The notes under the pieces: model-generated
The model's database searches: none
Seen by the model: the letters and a program-made list of their open reading frames with translations, nothing else
Told to the model about the DNA's origin: nothing
Program-made: the position numbers and the translations under genes
In this document: positions 46,545 to 56,461 of the stretch, piece by piece
Layout: each line of letters starts with the position of its first letter
How positions within the stretch are numbered: position 1 is the first letter of the stretch
Origin: JACDAE01 sp963744875
Lineage (GTDB): Bacteria; Chloroflexota; Ktedonobacteria; Ktedonobacterales; Ktedonobacteraceae
Assembly (NCBI GenBank): GCA_963744875.1
Contig: CAVUVQ010000030.1
Location: forward strand, 28,884-92,883
Reading direction: 5' to 3'
DNA: 64,000 bases

Positions 46545-47024
46545 TTATAAGCCCGTCAAGGCACCTGTATGCGAGGGAGACGGTGAGAGATCAGCAAACG
46601 TCCAGGTGCCAATATATTTTACGAGGTATGCATGGTGGGAGACGAGGAGATCGCGTACCTGCAGTATCTGCTCGTACCCAGAAAGATGAACTGCCAAAAT
46701 ATGGCCTCCTCGCAACGCCTCATTCATATACACATCGGCAAAGCCATAATCAAATGCGGATATCAGGTGCATGAGCGCATTGAAGAATCCGCTCTGCTGC
46801 GGGTCACCCTGTTCAAGCGCTTGCACATAATCCTTGCTCATCAAGAAGTGAATGCTCTGTGCATCGTAGCCAATCTGTTGCAACGCTTGAATAGCTTCTG
46901 CTGCATCTTGTGGATCGTTGAAAACACTATGAACGTATTTTTGTGGGTAAGCATCGGCAGGAAATACCTGCAGAGAGGAGAGAGTTAACGGTTCATTTTT
47001 ATCGTGCGTCTTGACATTTTTCAT
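46545..47024 (-). CDS. General-stress-like small protein, paralogue 2
   Basis: 159 residues. QKYVHSVFNDPQDAAEAIQALQQIGYDAQSIHFL near 28-60, FDYGFADVYMNEALRGGHILAVHL near 95-115 and YLVKYIGTWTFADL near 134-147 parallel paralogue 1. Alone here, not linked to a GT2 gene. AAGGGAACTCCTG precedes the ATG. The same 23-bp motif lies upstream. Confidence 0.8.
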   Translation of the reverse strand: MKNVKTHDKNEPLTLSSLQVFPADAYPQKYVHSVFNDPQDAAEAIQALQQIGYDAQSIHFLMSKDYVQALEQGDPQQSGFFNALMHLISAFDYGFADVYMNEALRGGHILAVHLSGYEQILQVRDLLVSHHAYLVKYIGTWTFADLSPSPSHTGALTGL

Positions 47025-47073
47025 CAGGAGTTCCCTTTCGTTGTTCTATTCTTTTTCACCACTTTGTTAGATT

Positions 47074-47096
47074 GGAGAGCATGTTCTCCTGACATG
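47074..47096 (-). promoter_or_regulatory. 23-bp motif shared by the two stress-like genes, site 2
   Basis: It reads GGAGAGCATGTTCTCC followed by TGACATG, 50-70 bp upstream of ATG 47024. See site 1 at 43043-43065. Confidence 0.6.
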
Positions 47097-47464
47097 AGCA
47101 GGAGGATATCCGAAATAGGCAAAATTGAGAGTAAAGATGCAGAAAGGAATTTCTTCACAGAGCATCGAAAAGGTGCGTGCATCTACTCTTTTTTTGCCCA
47201 TATTCCGGTCTATTTTCTCATCATTGAAGTGCTTTTTAAGAGTGAGAAAATCTCTCTTTCAAGCGCACTATTTTTTCGCTGTACATGTATTTGTCATATT
47301 TCCATATTCATAGGATAGCTTAAGGTGATCAAAAAAACTGCCAAAAAATGTAAAATGATTGTGAGAACCTTTAAAAGATTTGTAATACATTGTATTTAGT
47401 TCCAGGCAGGGAGTTATTAAGAATTTGAGGCATCGTGCAGTTACATTTTATGTTGAAAACCCCC

Positions 47465-47547
47465 ATGAGAACTTTCTCATTTCTTTCCAAGAGAGTTCCC
47501 ATCTGTTTGCTTTAGTATAAAACTAGTGCAAGGAACAGATCCTTGTA
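47465..47547 (+). promoter_or_regulatory. Shared promoter module, copy B
   Basis: Palindrome ATGAGAA-CT-TTCTCAT (47465-47480), 35 bp, TATAAA (47516-47521), then a CAAGGA/TCCTTG leader hairpin. It drives the 126-residue gene. The stretch 47097-47464 before it is AT-rich and empty. Confidence 0.75.
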
Positions 47548-47561
47548 CATCAAGCGAAAAC

Positions 47562-47658
47562 AAGACATGGAAGCACCATGTAATCACGGCACTGCAATCG
47601 CTTGATCAGAAATAAGACATGGAAGCACACTGTAATCACGGCACTGCAGCCGCTAGAT
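47562..47658 (+). repeat. Tandem duplication of ~45 bp in the leader of the 126-residue gene
   Basis: Units at 47562-47606 and 47614-47658 (AAGACATGGAAGCAC...GGCACTGCA) with a 52-bp period and few differences, between the promoter module and the ribosome-binding site. Confidence 0.85.
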
Positions 47659-47672
47659 AAGAGAAAAGCAAT

Positions 47673-48053
47673 ATGAGTACGATACATGAACAGAGATACC
47701 ATCTCGCACCCCTCTTAGCCCAACCGACCCTTTCGCAGGTTGTCATCGTAGGAGATCTCCAGATTGCGGTGACGGAGATGGAGGCTATGTATGGACCGAT
47801 CATAGGCCGCTACAGAATCGAGACTCGGCAGATACAGGAACCACTCCAGGTGCTTTGGGGGTCGGAGGGGCAGGTGTGCAATCGTCAGGCAAGGGTAACA
47901 GATATTGCCTTTGAAATACCTCAAGCCCGAGCTGGTCAACTGTGGATATACACGGTGCAGGCTCAGGTCACGTATCAGGAGACAAGCATTGTGACTGGAA
48001 TGTTCGTCCAGATCCTTGTGACACCGGACACTCTTCCTCAGTTGTTGGCCTAA
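47673..48053 (+). CDS. 126-residue protein of unknown function
   Basis: ATG 47673 with AGAGAAAAG upstream. No membrane segment or signal peptide; many β-strand-like stretches (SQVVIVGDLQIAVTEMEAMY, RIETRQIQEPLQVLWG, QLWIYTVQAQVTYQETS). The end is TPDTLPQLLA. Not recognised. It shares its promoter module with the DUF6069 genes and therefore probably their regulation. Confidence 0.65.
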   Translation: MSTIHEQRYHLAPLLAQPTLSQVVIVGDLQIAVTEMEAMYGPIIGRYRIETRQIQEPLQVLWGSEGQVCNRQARVTDIAFEIPQARAGQLWIYTVQAQVTYQETSIVTGMFVQILVTPDTLPQLLA

Positions 48054-48069
48054 ACCATTTAGATTGTCC

Positions 48070-48153
48070 ATGAGAACTTTCTCATTTCTTTCCAATAAAG
48101 TTCTCATCTCTCTGCTTTAGTATAGAATCAGTACAAAGAACAGATCCTTGTAC
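48070..48153 (+). promoter_or_regulatory. Shared promoter module, copy C
   Basis: Palindrome (48070-48085), 35 bp, TATAGA (48121-48126), then a CAAAGA/TCCTTG leader repeat with one mismatch. It precedes the second DUF6069 gene. Confidence 0.75.
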
Positions 48154-48226
48154 ATCAATCAAAAAAACAAGAAACGAAAGTAATATTGTTATTACATAAC
48201 TAGGATAGAACAAAAGGAGAAATAGA

Positions 48227-48644
48227 ATGCAAGCAACACATGATGCACTTTCACGCAGAAAAGAACAGATTGCCTGGAGCCGACTCTGGTGGGTCGGAGC
48301 GCTCGTGATCGCATCCTCCCTCGTGGTCAATCTTCTGGTGCGCAGTGCCGTCCTTGCTCTCTTCCCAACGCAGATAATAACAGCGGATCATATCATCATG
48401 CTCACTGTTCTTGGAACTCTTGCAGCAATATCTGGTCTTTGCTCTGGTTGCCTGGCGCGCAACACGCCCGATTACCCTGTATCGCAGGATTGCCGTCGTC
48501 GCTCTGTTGCTTTCCTTCGTGCCAGACATCTTGATCTTCTCGACAGGGTACTCTGGCATTGTTGTAGGCGCGTACATACTCATGCATATTATGACAGCAG
48601 CCATCTGTATTATTGGCTTGACGAGGTTGATGGAAGCTAAATAA
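48227..48644 (+). pseudogene. DUF6069-family membrane protein, paralogue 2, frameshifted
   Basis: The first ~67 residues match paralogue 1 (RRKEQIAWSRLWWVGALV). One extra base near 48430 (AATATCTGG against AATTCTGG) shifts the frame, and the rest (LVFALVAWRATRPITLYRR...IIGLTRLMEAK) continues in the next frame to the TAA at 48642. Confidence 0.8.
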
Positions 48645-48702
48645 ACAGGCTCATCCCAGCATTAAGTGAGTCTGCTTGCTTAATGCTGGGATGAGCCTGT
48701 TT
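48643..48702 (+). terminator. 24-bp perfect hairpin terminator
   Basis: The arms 48643-48666 and 48679-48702 are exact complements, beginning inside the stop codon of the DUF6069 gene and followed by CTATTATTT. Confidence 0.85.
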
Positions 48703-48996
48703 CTATTATTTGAACCGCCCGTAAAACCCTCTCCTTCTTCTTTGACCTGGTGGTGAAAACTAAAGTGTCAGATGAAACCGACTCGACTTCCCGCCACGCG
48801 CACCAATTTGGGAAGGGTGATGTTAGCCGGGCCTTATGCTCGGTAGTACGCATCATTGGAATGTTCACATCTTTTTCCAATACTCCTTCAATAAATCGAT
48901 GCTATGCTTGAGGAGGTGACGGGAAGATGCTCTCTGTTAATAAAAGAACCAGTGAAAGCAACCCGTATAGAGATAGCATTCCAATAGAAGACTGCG

Positions 48997-49032
48997 TATA
49001 ATAAAAGTGGCGTCGACCAACGAGACGCCACT
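48997..49032 (+). promoter_or_regulatory. Promoter and leader hairpin of the two-component system
   Basis: Minus-10 TATAAT (48997-49002) with a weak minus-35. A 9-bp stem AGTGGCGTC/GACGCCACT (49006-49014/49024-49032) is at the expected transcript start. The rest of 48703-48996 shows no gene. Confidence 0.5.
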
Positions 49033-49057
49033 CCAACAAGAAAAAAGGGGAAATGTT

Positions 49058-49732
49058 GTGCATATCCTTGTCGTAGAAGACGAGCAACGCCTGGCGCACC
49101 TGCTGCGTCGCGTCCTGCTAGAAGAGCGCCACACCGTTGATCTGGCGTACGAGGGTCATGAGGGGCTTAACCTGGCCCTCTCCGGTACCTATGATACGGT
49201 GATTCTTGATGGAATGCTGCCAGGTATTGATGGGCTTGAGATCTGCCGCCAGATACGTGCCGAGCGCCTTCTGACTCCTGTGCTGATGCTGACTGCGCGG
49301 GGAACCATCGAAGACCGGGTCACGGGCCTCAACGTAGGCGCGGATGACTACCTGATCAAGCCCTTCGCAATGGAGGAATTGCTAGCGCGTATCAATGCCT
49401 TGCTGCGACGGCGCGATCGTCAGTTCGATGAAACTCCCCAACTTACCGTGAGTGATCTGTCACTTGATCTGATACGACACGAGGCATGCCGCAGCGGGCG
49501 GGTCATCGAACTCACAGCCAAAGAGTTCGCGCTACTAGAGTACCTGATGCGTCACCCTGGCCGGGTGCTCACACGCACGCAAATCGTTGACGCCGTCTGG
49601 CGCTACGACCTGGAGGCGCTCTCCAACGTGGTGGATATCTACATTCACTACCTGCGCGATAAGATTGACCAGGGCTTCGCGCACCCACTCATTAAGACGG
49701 TACGCGGCGTTGGATACAAGATCGACGCATAG
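49058..49732 (+). CDS. OmpR-family response regulator
   Basis: 224 residues. Receiver: HILVVEDEQRLAHLL, phospho-acceptor Asp in YDTVILDGMLPGIDG near 51, TARG near 79, Lys in LIKPFAMEE near 101. Winged-helix output 125-222 ending VRGVGYKIDA. GTG 49058 is chosen as start because AAAGGGGAAA lies just upstream. A start at 49007 would fall inside the leader hairpin. Partner kinase 22 bp downstream. Confidence 0.92.
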   Translation: MHILVVEDEQRLAHLLRRVLLEERHTVDLAYEGHEGLNLALSGTYDTVILDGMLPGIDGLEICRQIRAERLLTPVLMLTARGTIEDRVTGLNVGADDYLIKPFAMEELLARINALLRRRDRQFDETPQLTVSDLSLDLIRHEACRSGRVIELTAKEFALLEYLMRHPGRVLTRTQIVDAVWRYDLEALSNVVDIYIHYLRDKIDQGFAHPLIKTVRGVGYKIDA

Positions 49733-49754
49733 CACGGAAGAAAGAAGGAAGTGT

Positions 49755-51161
49755 ATGAACTGGAGGAGACCTGCATGGTGGCCTCGAAATCAGAGGAAGA
49801 ACCGCCAGTTGCAAGAACCTGCTACGGCTCTGTTCCAGGGACTACGCGTTCGCCTGACGCTCTGGTACTGCGGAGTATTGGGCGTGGCTCTACTCCTCTT
49901 CGGCGTAGCACTTTACTACGGAACCCAACACTTCCTCCTGCCACCTATTGAACAGGATGCGCAATTACATGCTCAGGCAAATCAACGTTTATGGCTCAAC
50001 CAGTCGGTTAATCAAGCCTGCCCGTTACTGAATCAACCAGGCCAGATAAGCCTGCCTGCTGGTCAGGGTTTCCAGATACCAGAGCAGATCGTGTGTTTCA
50101 ACCCAAATGGCTCCTTGTTGCGTGGCCAAAATACTACAGAGCTTCCATCTACTTTTCTGCGAAATTCGCGCATACAGACAGCCTTACAGACAGCCTTACA
50201 AACGGGTAAACCAGTCGGCGAAATCGTCAATGTAGGAGGTGCACCCGGACAGATCTATTGTTATGTGTTGCTTGTCCCCAATCAAACTGGGAAGGGAAAC
50301 CTCGGCGTTTTGCTGGTTAGTGAAACTATCCAGGCACAGGAATCCGCACTGTCGCTGCTGCTGACGCTGCTGTTGAGCATCGGGGGAGTGACGTTGTTCG
50401 GGGCAGGACTGGGCGGATTGTTCCTGTCAAACAGGGCACTGGCCCCAGCACGCCTGTCCTGGGCTAATCAGCAGCGCTTCGTCGCCGATGCTGCGCACGA
50501 ATTGCGCACGCCACTGACGTTGCTGCGTGCGGATGCCGAGGTGCTGCTGCGAGGTCGTAAGCACCTGGAAGATGAGGACGCGGAATTGTTGGAAGATATT
50601 GTGGCTGAAGCACACCATATGTCGAAGCTAGCAACCAACTTGCTGACGCTGGCGCGGCTGGACGCTGGAACCATGCATCAAGAGCACGAGGTGGTGAATA
50701 TTGCTGAGTTGGTCAGGGAGGGAGCGCGGAGAGTGCAAGCGTTTGCAAAACAACGGAGTGTGGCTGTCCAGGTAGAGAGCAGCGATACCTATGTGATTGG
50801 AGACCCTCTGTTGCTAGAGCAGACACTGTTCGTGGTACTTGATAACGCCATCAAATACACTCATCAAGGTGGTCTTGTCACAGTACGTGCGGCAGAGCAA
50901 AATGGACAGGCGCTTCTAGAGGTGCGCGACACCGGCATCGGCATCGCAGCTGAGCATCTCCCCTACCTGAGCGAACGTTTTTATCGGGTGGACAAAGCCC
51001 GCTCCCGCGAGGCGGGGGGCGCGGGCCTCGGTCTTTCAATTGCGCAAAGAATCGTAGTTGCACATGGTGGTCTGCTCTCCCTCTCAAGTGAGCCTGAGCA
51101 GGGTACGACGGTGACGATTTCGCTACCCCTGGCACACGAGAATGAATTATCATTGATATAG
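49755..51161 (+). CDS. EnvZ/BaeS-type sensor histidine kinase
   Basis: 468 residues. GAAGGAAG before ATG 49755. TM1 near 35-58, an extracytoplasmic sensor domain of about 145 residues, TM2 near 205-228 (LLLTLLLSIGGVTLFGAGLG), a short linker, phospho-acceptor His in DAAHELRTPLTLL near 251, N-box VVLDNAIKYTHQG near 360, DTGIGIAAEHLPYLSERFYR and GLGLSIAQRIVVAHGG. The HAMP-like region is short. Ligand unknown. Its 3' end touches the remnant end of the convergent hydrolase pseudogene. Confidence 0.92.
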   Translation: MNWRRPAWWPRNQRKNRQLQEPATALFQGLRVRLTLWYCGVLGVALLLFGVALYYGTQHFLLPPIEQDAQLHAQANQRLWLNQSVNQACPLLNQPGQISLPAGQGFQIPEQIVCFNPNGSLLRGQNTTELPSTFLRNSRIQTALQTALQTGKPVGEIVNVGGAPGQIYCYVLLVPNQTGKGNLGVLLVSETIQAQESALSLLLTLLLSIGGVTLFGAGLGGLFLSNRALAPARLSWANQQRFVADAAHELRTPLTLLRADAEVLLRGRKHLEDEDAELLEDIVAEAHHMSKLATNLLTLARLDAGTMHQEHEVVNIAELVREGARRVQAFAKQRSVAVQVESSDTYVIGDPLLLEQTLFVVLDNAIKYTHQGGLVTVRAAEQNGQALLEVRDTGIGIAAEHLPYLSERFYRVDKARSREAGGAGLGLSIAQRIVVAHGGLLSLSSEPEQGTTVTISLPLAHENELSLI

Positions 51162-53507
51162 CCAGTTGACCAAACCCCGCCCTCATGACTCCAGCTAGCC
51201 GATGCTGTTGAGGTGAGGGCAAGGTTTAAGCGGAACCACTCATTTCCCTGTAATTTGATAGGTATGACCACTCACAGTCGCGAAACTGACCAGGTTCCCC
51301 CTGGTGGTCGTCGTGACCGATGTATTACCAGCAGTGGTATCAATAACCTTCAGGCTTCCTGACGACCAGGGATTTTGTACAGTCGCCGTGGCCCCTTTTT
51401 CGCTATGATAGTCGTGCTCTGGACAACCCCACTCGCGATGCTGCTGGAGACCGTGAAGGCTCCACGCGCTAGCTGATTAGTAAACGAGGCATTGAGCGAG
51501 GTGGGCCAGTCTGCAAAGAGCCGTAGAGTGCCATCATAGCTATCCAACAGCATCAGTATCTACCGTCTCGATGCTCCCCACCGTTTCGATACCGCCGCCA
51601 CTCTGTGAAACTGTATCGTTCGCACGCAATCTACTATTGAGATAGCCAACGAAGCGTGTATAGGTATCCGGCAGGCCAGCACGTGCGGCAGCAGGAAAGA
51701 TCCAGGCGAAAGAGTTGCCTTGATACCAGGCATTAATGTAAGATCATAGATGGTATTCTGCGCGATCTTCAGAGTAGCGGCAGATGAGCCAGGACCAACC
51801 TCATTGCCCGGGAAAATTGCATTCACCGGATTGGCATCACTTGAATAGAAGCCCGGTGCATCCTGCGTGGACTTAAAATCGGTATGCCCGTTGTTGGTGA
51901 ACGTCGGAAAAGGACTCAGGTTCGTCACGATATCCTGCCACTTCGCCCGGCGGCTGGCATCAACATTGAGCGCCTGGCTCATTGGGATCAGCGCCTGATC
52001 CAGATATTTCACAAAGGCGAGATCCCCGATCGGATTCGTCACATAGTTGCTTCCTTCGTTCTGGGCACTATTGTTAATCACATATTTCCCACTGGCATTT
52101 TTGGTCAGGTAATTATCCCAGAAGTTCGCGACCTGGATCAGATAGGGATAGCCCGTTTTCTGTAGCCAGGTCGTGTCCAGAGTATAATGCCAGTGGGTAA
52201 TATAGTTCAATGCGACGTAGACGGCATCTCCTTTCTGTTCATAATAGCTGCTTTCCGATGTAGTGCCCCAGGGACTAATGCCTACAGGATAATAGACCCC
52301 AGAGTAACCAGCCGCTTTGGCGTTGGACTCGCCTTGTGAGATATAAGAAGATATCCCATCGTAGTACGAAGCCGCCAATTCTGGATGATTACTTGAATAC
52401 ACTCCATAGTATGGCGATTCGACATTATAGTTGGTATGCCAGTTATTGACCCAGCTGGTGTGATCGGTTGCCTCAAAGCCGCCATTCGTATCTGGTGCAA
52501 GCGCCCCCGCACGGTTGTCACATGCCAGAGCATACAACGATCCGTACCAATATCTCTCGACAGCACCCCCACCAAGGTCGATATATGACTTCGCCCAGAA
52601 ACTTTGCCACCATGCTTTATGCGTAGTGTTGAGCGATGCATAGCTGCTACTGGTGAGCGATGCCACACTGGCCTGTGCATCTTTGAGATAGGTGGTCGAA
52701 TTTTTGCCACCATGCCAGTGCAGAAACAATTGTCACTGTTGAGCCTGGTGCCAGTGTAAAAGAGCCAGTAGCAGTTGCGCTACTGTTAGTGGAGGTGGTA
52801 TAGGTGGTGCCCAGAATGCGAGTTGCAATCGCTGCACGACTAATCCATCTCCCTGTCTGTAAGGTCTGACGTGTAGCCCACATTGTGCCATTATTTCCGT
52901 TGAGGACACCAGCAGAGGTGGGTAATACTGGATCACCTGCGTCTGGTGTCTTCGTCCAGGTTGTTACACTAATAGCCGTAGCAGCACTGCCAGCCGACGA
53001 AGAAAGGTCAACCGAGAGCAGATTTTTTGTGGCGGAGGTCCAGGCTCGCATGCTAATAGTTGTGCCATTGCGCGTGAACGTCGAACGTACCTCGGCATTG
53101 CCAATATCCTGTTGCATGTTGTAGCTTGCCCCGACAAGACTGGGAATGCTCACGGTCACGCCACCAACAGGAAGATGTACAACATGAAAATTAGTGCCTT
53201 GATCGGTCCAAAAATCACTCTTCGAGACGTAGTAGCTTTCTGCCTCTGGTTTGCCTCCAACGACTGTCGTCATATCGCCGTTGCCCATCAATGCCCCATC
53301 GGTCAGACCCTTCTCAGTGGGAATATTGCCCGGTGGACTCGTAAATACTCCCGTATTACGCGCTAAAATGCTTGATAGGCTCGTGTGAGCGGCTGCGTGA
53401 GCATGGAAAGGGGATGAAGAGATGGCGCGAACGCTGAAAATACTGGTGCATACCAGCAGAAACATCAGCCCCCAGCCGATTTTCTTGACCTCTCTCCGTG
53501 AGACCAT
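51162..53507 (-). pseudogene. GH95-like secreted hydrolase, degenerate paralogue
   Basis: A signal peptide (GWGLMFLLVCTSIFSVRA), then the GH95-like N-terminal β-domain (TDGALMGNGDMTTVVGGKPE). A frameshift/deletion falls near 52730, then an (α/α)6-barrel part clean for ~330 residues (VERYWYGSLYALACDNRAGA, YLIQVANFWDNYLTKNASGK, NNSAQNEGSNY). More shifts occur near 51735, 51555 and 51400, and a stop near 51228 is followed by an out-of-frame trace of the F5/8 C domain (LALTSTASASWSHEGG). The intact relative just upstream shows how it once read. Confidence 0.85.
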
Positions 53508-53524
53508 AGAGGACTTTGCATGTT

Positions 53525-53566
53525 TTTGTTCATTGCCAAACGCCTTTTTTGTTCATTGCCAAACTC
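53525..53566 (-). repeat. Tandem duplication of the start region
   Basis: TTTTTGTTCATTGCCAAAC occurs twice, 23 bp apart. On the minus strand this duplicates an ATG with its upstream sequence: AAAAGGAGTTTGGCA, then ATG and seven more sense codons, then TGA. The effect is an 8-codon mini-ORF just before the degenerate hydrolase gene. Confidence 0.6.
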
Positions 53567-53588
53567 CTTTTTTGAATGTTCCATAGAG

Positions 53589-53624
53589 TGCTCAAGGAAA
53601 TGAGCACTCTTACTTCCTTGAGCA
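53589..53624 (-). terminator. 11-bp hairpin terminator of the GH95-like gene
   Basis: TGCTCAAGGAA pairs with TTCCTTGAGCA, 12 bp after the stop at 53637. Confidence 0.75.
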
Positions 53625-53636
53625 ATTAGTGGTTAC

Positions 53637-56461
53637 CTAAGATATTGCGATCTCAGCAAATTGCATTCGATATCCATTGCTATCGTCGGGATTGGGACGC
53701 AGATTCGTCCCCGTCACTCGTACATACTGTGCGTTTTGTGAAGCAAAGGTGAAACTCTGCACTCCCGTTGGCAATGCATAGCCAGTCTTTGTTACCACCG
53801 TGGTCCAACTACTCCCATCGTTGGAGACCGCGATCGTAAAGTCTATTGGGAAGCCATAGCCGGCATTTGCCCCATCATCACGCGGATAGAGATCCACTTC
53901 ACTGAACGTCAACGGCGTCCCCATGTCGAGTTGCACCCATTCTGTGTGGTTGCTGCTCGCATTGGCATCTGAGCTGGACCAGCCGTGAGAGGCTTCTGTA
54001 CTCTTCTCTTGCCCATCATTGACATCCTTCAGCGACCAATCATTGCCTTCATGACTCGAACTGGCGGAAGCAGTTGCCGTACGAGCCAGATTGATATGCG
54101 TATAGCTATGATAACCTGTCCCGCTTAAGTGATAGGTATGACCACGCTTCGTCGTGAAGCTCACCAGATTCCCCCTGGTAGTTGTTTTCACTTTGCTTCC
54201 ATCATCGGTGGTATCAGTGACCTTGATCGTACCAGGCAACCAGGGACTATCAATGGTTGCGGTCCCCCCTTTCTGGCTGGTGAGCGTTGTGCGTTGGACA
54301 ATGCCATCTTTGAGGCTACTGGAGACCGTGAAGGCTCCATTGGCCAGCATGTTTGTGAAGGAGGCATCGTGTGAGACGGGCAGATCCGGGAAGAGGCGCA
54401 AGACACCATCATAGCTGGAGAGGAGCATGCTATTGACTGTCTCCATACCTCCAAAGGTCTCTGCCCCACCACCCCACTGATAGACGGTAGTATTTCCCCG
54501 CGCTCCAGGTTGAGCAGAACCATAGCCTCCTGAGAGATAGTAGGTGAGTTGATTATAGGTATCGGGCAAGCCCACGCGTGCCGCAGCCGGAAAGACCCAG
54601 CCAAAAGAGTTGCCCTGCGACCAGACGTTGAGATCCTCAATGGTATGTTGCGCGGTCTGGATAGTAGCAGGCGAGGAGCCAAGACCGATATCGTTGCCGG
54701 GAAAGACTGCATTGATAGGATTGGCATCGCCACCATAAAAGCCAGGAGCATCTTGCGTGGCCTTAAAATCCGTATGCCCATTCGTGGTAAAGGTAGGATA
54801 CGGTGCCAGGTTGGCGATAATGTCCTGCCATTTGGCGCGTCGGGAAGCATCGACGTTGAGCGCCTGACTCATGCTGATCAGAACTGGATATTCATAATGC
54901 AACCAGGCCAGATCGCCAATTGGATTGAGCTGATAGCTCGAAGTCTCATTCTGGGCACTATTGTGGATATTATAGACACCATTGGCATCTTTTGTCAGAT
55001 CATTATCCCAGAAATTGGCGAGTTGGATGAGGTAGGGATAACCCACCTTTCGTGCCCAGGTCGTATCGTGCGTATAGTTCCAATGCAGGGCGAAATTTGT
55101 TGCAAGCCAGGCTGCGTTGCCTTTCATACCGAGAGGGGAACCATAAGTCGTTTGCCCACCAGTCGCTATCGCATTGGGAAAATAGATTCCCTTGAAGCCA
55201 TTCGCAGTCGCAAGGGACTCCGCAAGCGGCACATAATCCATCACGCCCTGTTCATAAGGCGTAGTCAATTCAACATGATTGGCCGCATAGAGTCCCTGAT
55301 ACGGCATCTCGAAATCATAATCAGTTGTCCAATCTCCAAGCCAGTCAGGATTGTCATTGGTTTGAAATCCCTGCATGCCAGGAGCGGAAAAGCCCGCACG
55401 ATTACTGGCGGCCATCGCATAGAGCGAAGTGTACCAGTAGCGTTCAACGATGTCGCCGCCCAGGTCGATGGTCGCGCCGCTCTTCCAGAAATTTTGCCAC
55501 CATTTCAGATGAGCCTTGTGCAAATCATTGGCATCCAGTACAGAATTGGCACCAGTCTTCCTGGCATTGAGCATCGCCACATGCGCCTGCGCATTAGTGA
55601 GTTCGGTCGTGAGCGGCACGGGGGCAGGTTCAGGAGTACCACTGACATTGCCACCACTTGCCTTGAGCACAGTAGCAATCTCTACGGTCTGACCCGGGTT
55701 CAATATGAAGGTGCCTGATGCACTCGACGTATTGTCGCTACTGTAGGTAACTGAGGAGTCGTTGAGGATGCGCGTTGCCAGAGCGGCATTCGATAGCCAG
55801 GTTTGACTATTGGTGGTGCGCGTTGCCCACATGGTATTGGGGCCGCTCGCCAGCAGGCCAGCCGTCGTCGGCAAATTATCCTGAGATCCGGTATATGTCT
55901 TCACCGTCACAGAAGGAGTCGCCGATCCCGAGGCATTCGTCACGCTCAACACCATCGTATCTTCGTTCGCCGAGATCCAGGATCGGAGCTTGATGGTTGA
56001 AGCGCTGGTCGTAAAGGTTGAACGCACCTCAGCGTTGCCGATATCCTGCTCTTGCTTATAGTTCGTTCCCGTTCCTGCGAGTGCAGGAATACTTACGGTA
56101 ACGCCACCGATTGTCTTGGGAACGTTGTCCTTCCAGAAATCGGTCGCATTGATGTAGTAGGTCTGGGCTTCTGCAGTTCCCCCGACGACTGCGGTCATGT
56201 GGCCATTGCCCATGAGAGGGCCATCTGGAACGTGAGCACTCGGTGTTGCTGTCGGCGGAGAGGTCATCACCGAAGTATTGCGTGCCAGAAGAGTTGACAA
56301 ACTCGTCGGGGAGAGGAGCATTGCGGCATGACGACCGATGAAGGAGATGAAGCTTTGCCAAGAAATACGATGCTACTGAGTAGGGTCAGTAACACCAGCG
56401 ACAGGCCAATTTTTCGGAGCCAACATACTTGCCGAGGGGCAGGCCCATTTCGTGTGATCAT
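53637..56461 (-). pseudogene. GH95-like (α-L-fucosidase/galactosidase type) secreted hydrolase with F5/8 C domain; frameshift in signal-peptide region
   Basis: From 56321 down the frame is clean for 894 residues: an N-terminal β-domain (DGPLMGNGHMTAVVGGTAE), a linker, and an (α/α)6 barrel (DLGGDIVERYWYTSLYAMAA, YLIQLANFWDNDLTKDANG, NIHNSAQNETSSY, VWSQGNSFGWVFPAAARVGL). A β-sandwich and a C-terminal F5/8 type C (CBM32-like) domain from ~760 (INLARTATASASSSHEGNDW) follow. The signal peptide (ITRNGPAPRQVCWLRKIGLS...) starts at ATG 56461 after AAGGAGG but is in another frame; one base is missing near 56342. If that is a read error, this is an active secreted enzyme acting on terminal fucosyl or galactosyl residues. 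The family assignment rests on fold-level pattern only. Confidence 0.75.

Noticed and set aside
50733..50746. LacI-type operator match TGCAAGCGTTTGCA
   Set aside because: It lies inside the histidine kinase reading frame, coding for ordinary residues (QAFA), with no promoter nearby. Taken as chance.
54549..55718. Long 389-codon open frame antisense to the GH95-like gene
   Set aside because: The sense frame has clear domain structure. The antisense product has no recognisable motif or ribosome-binding site and reflects base composition.
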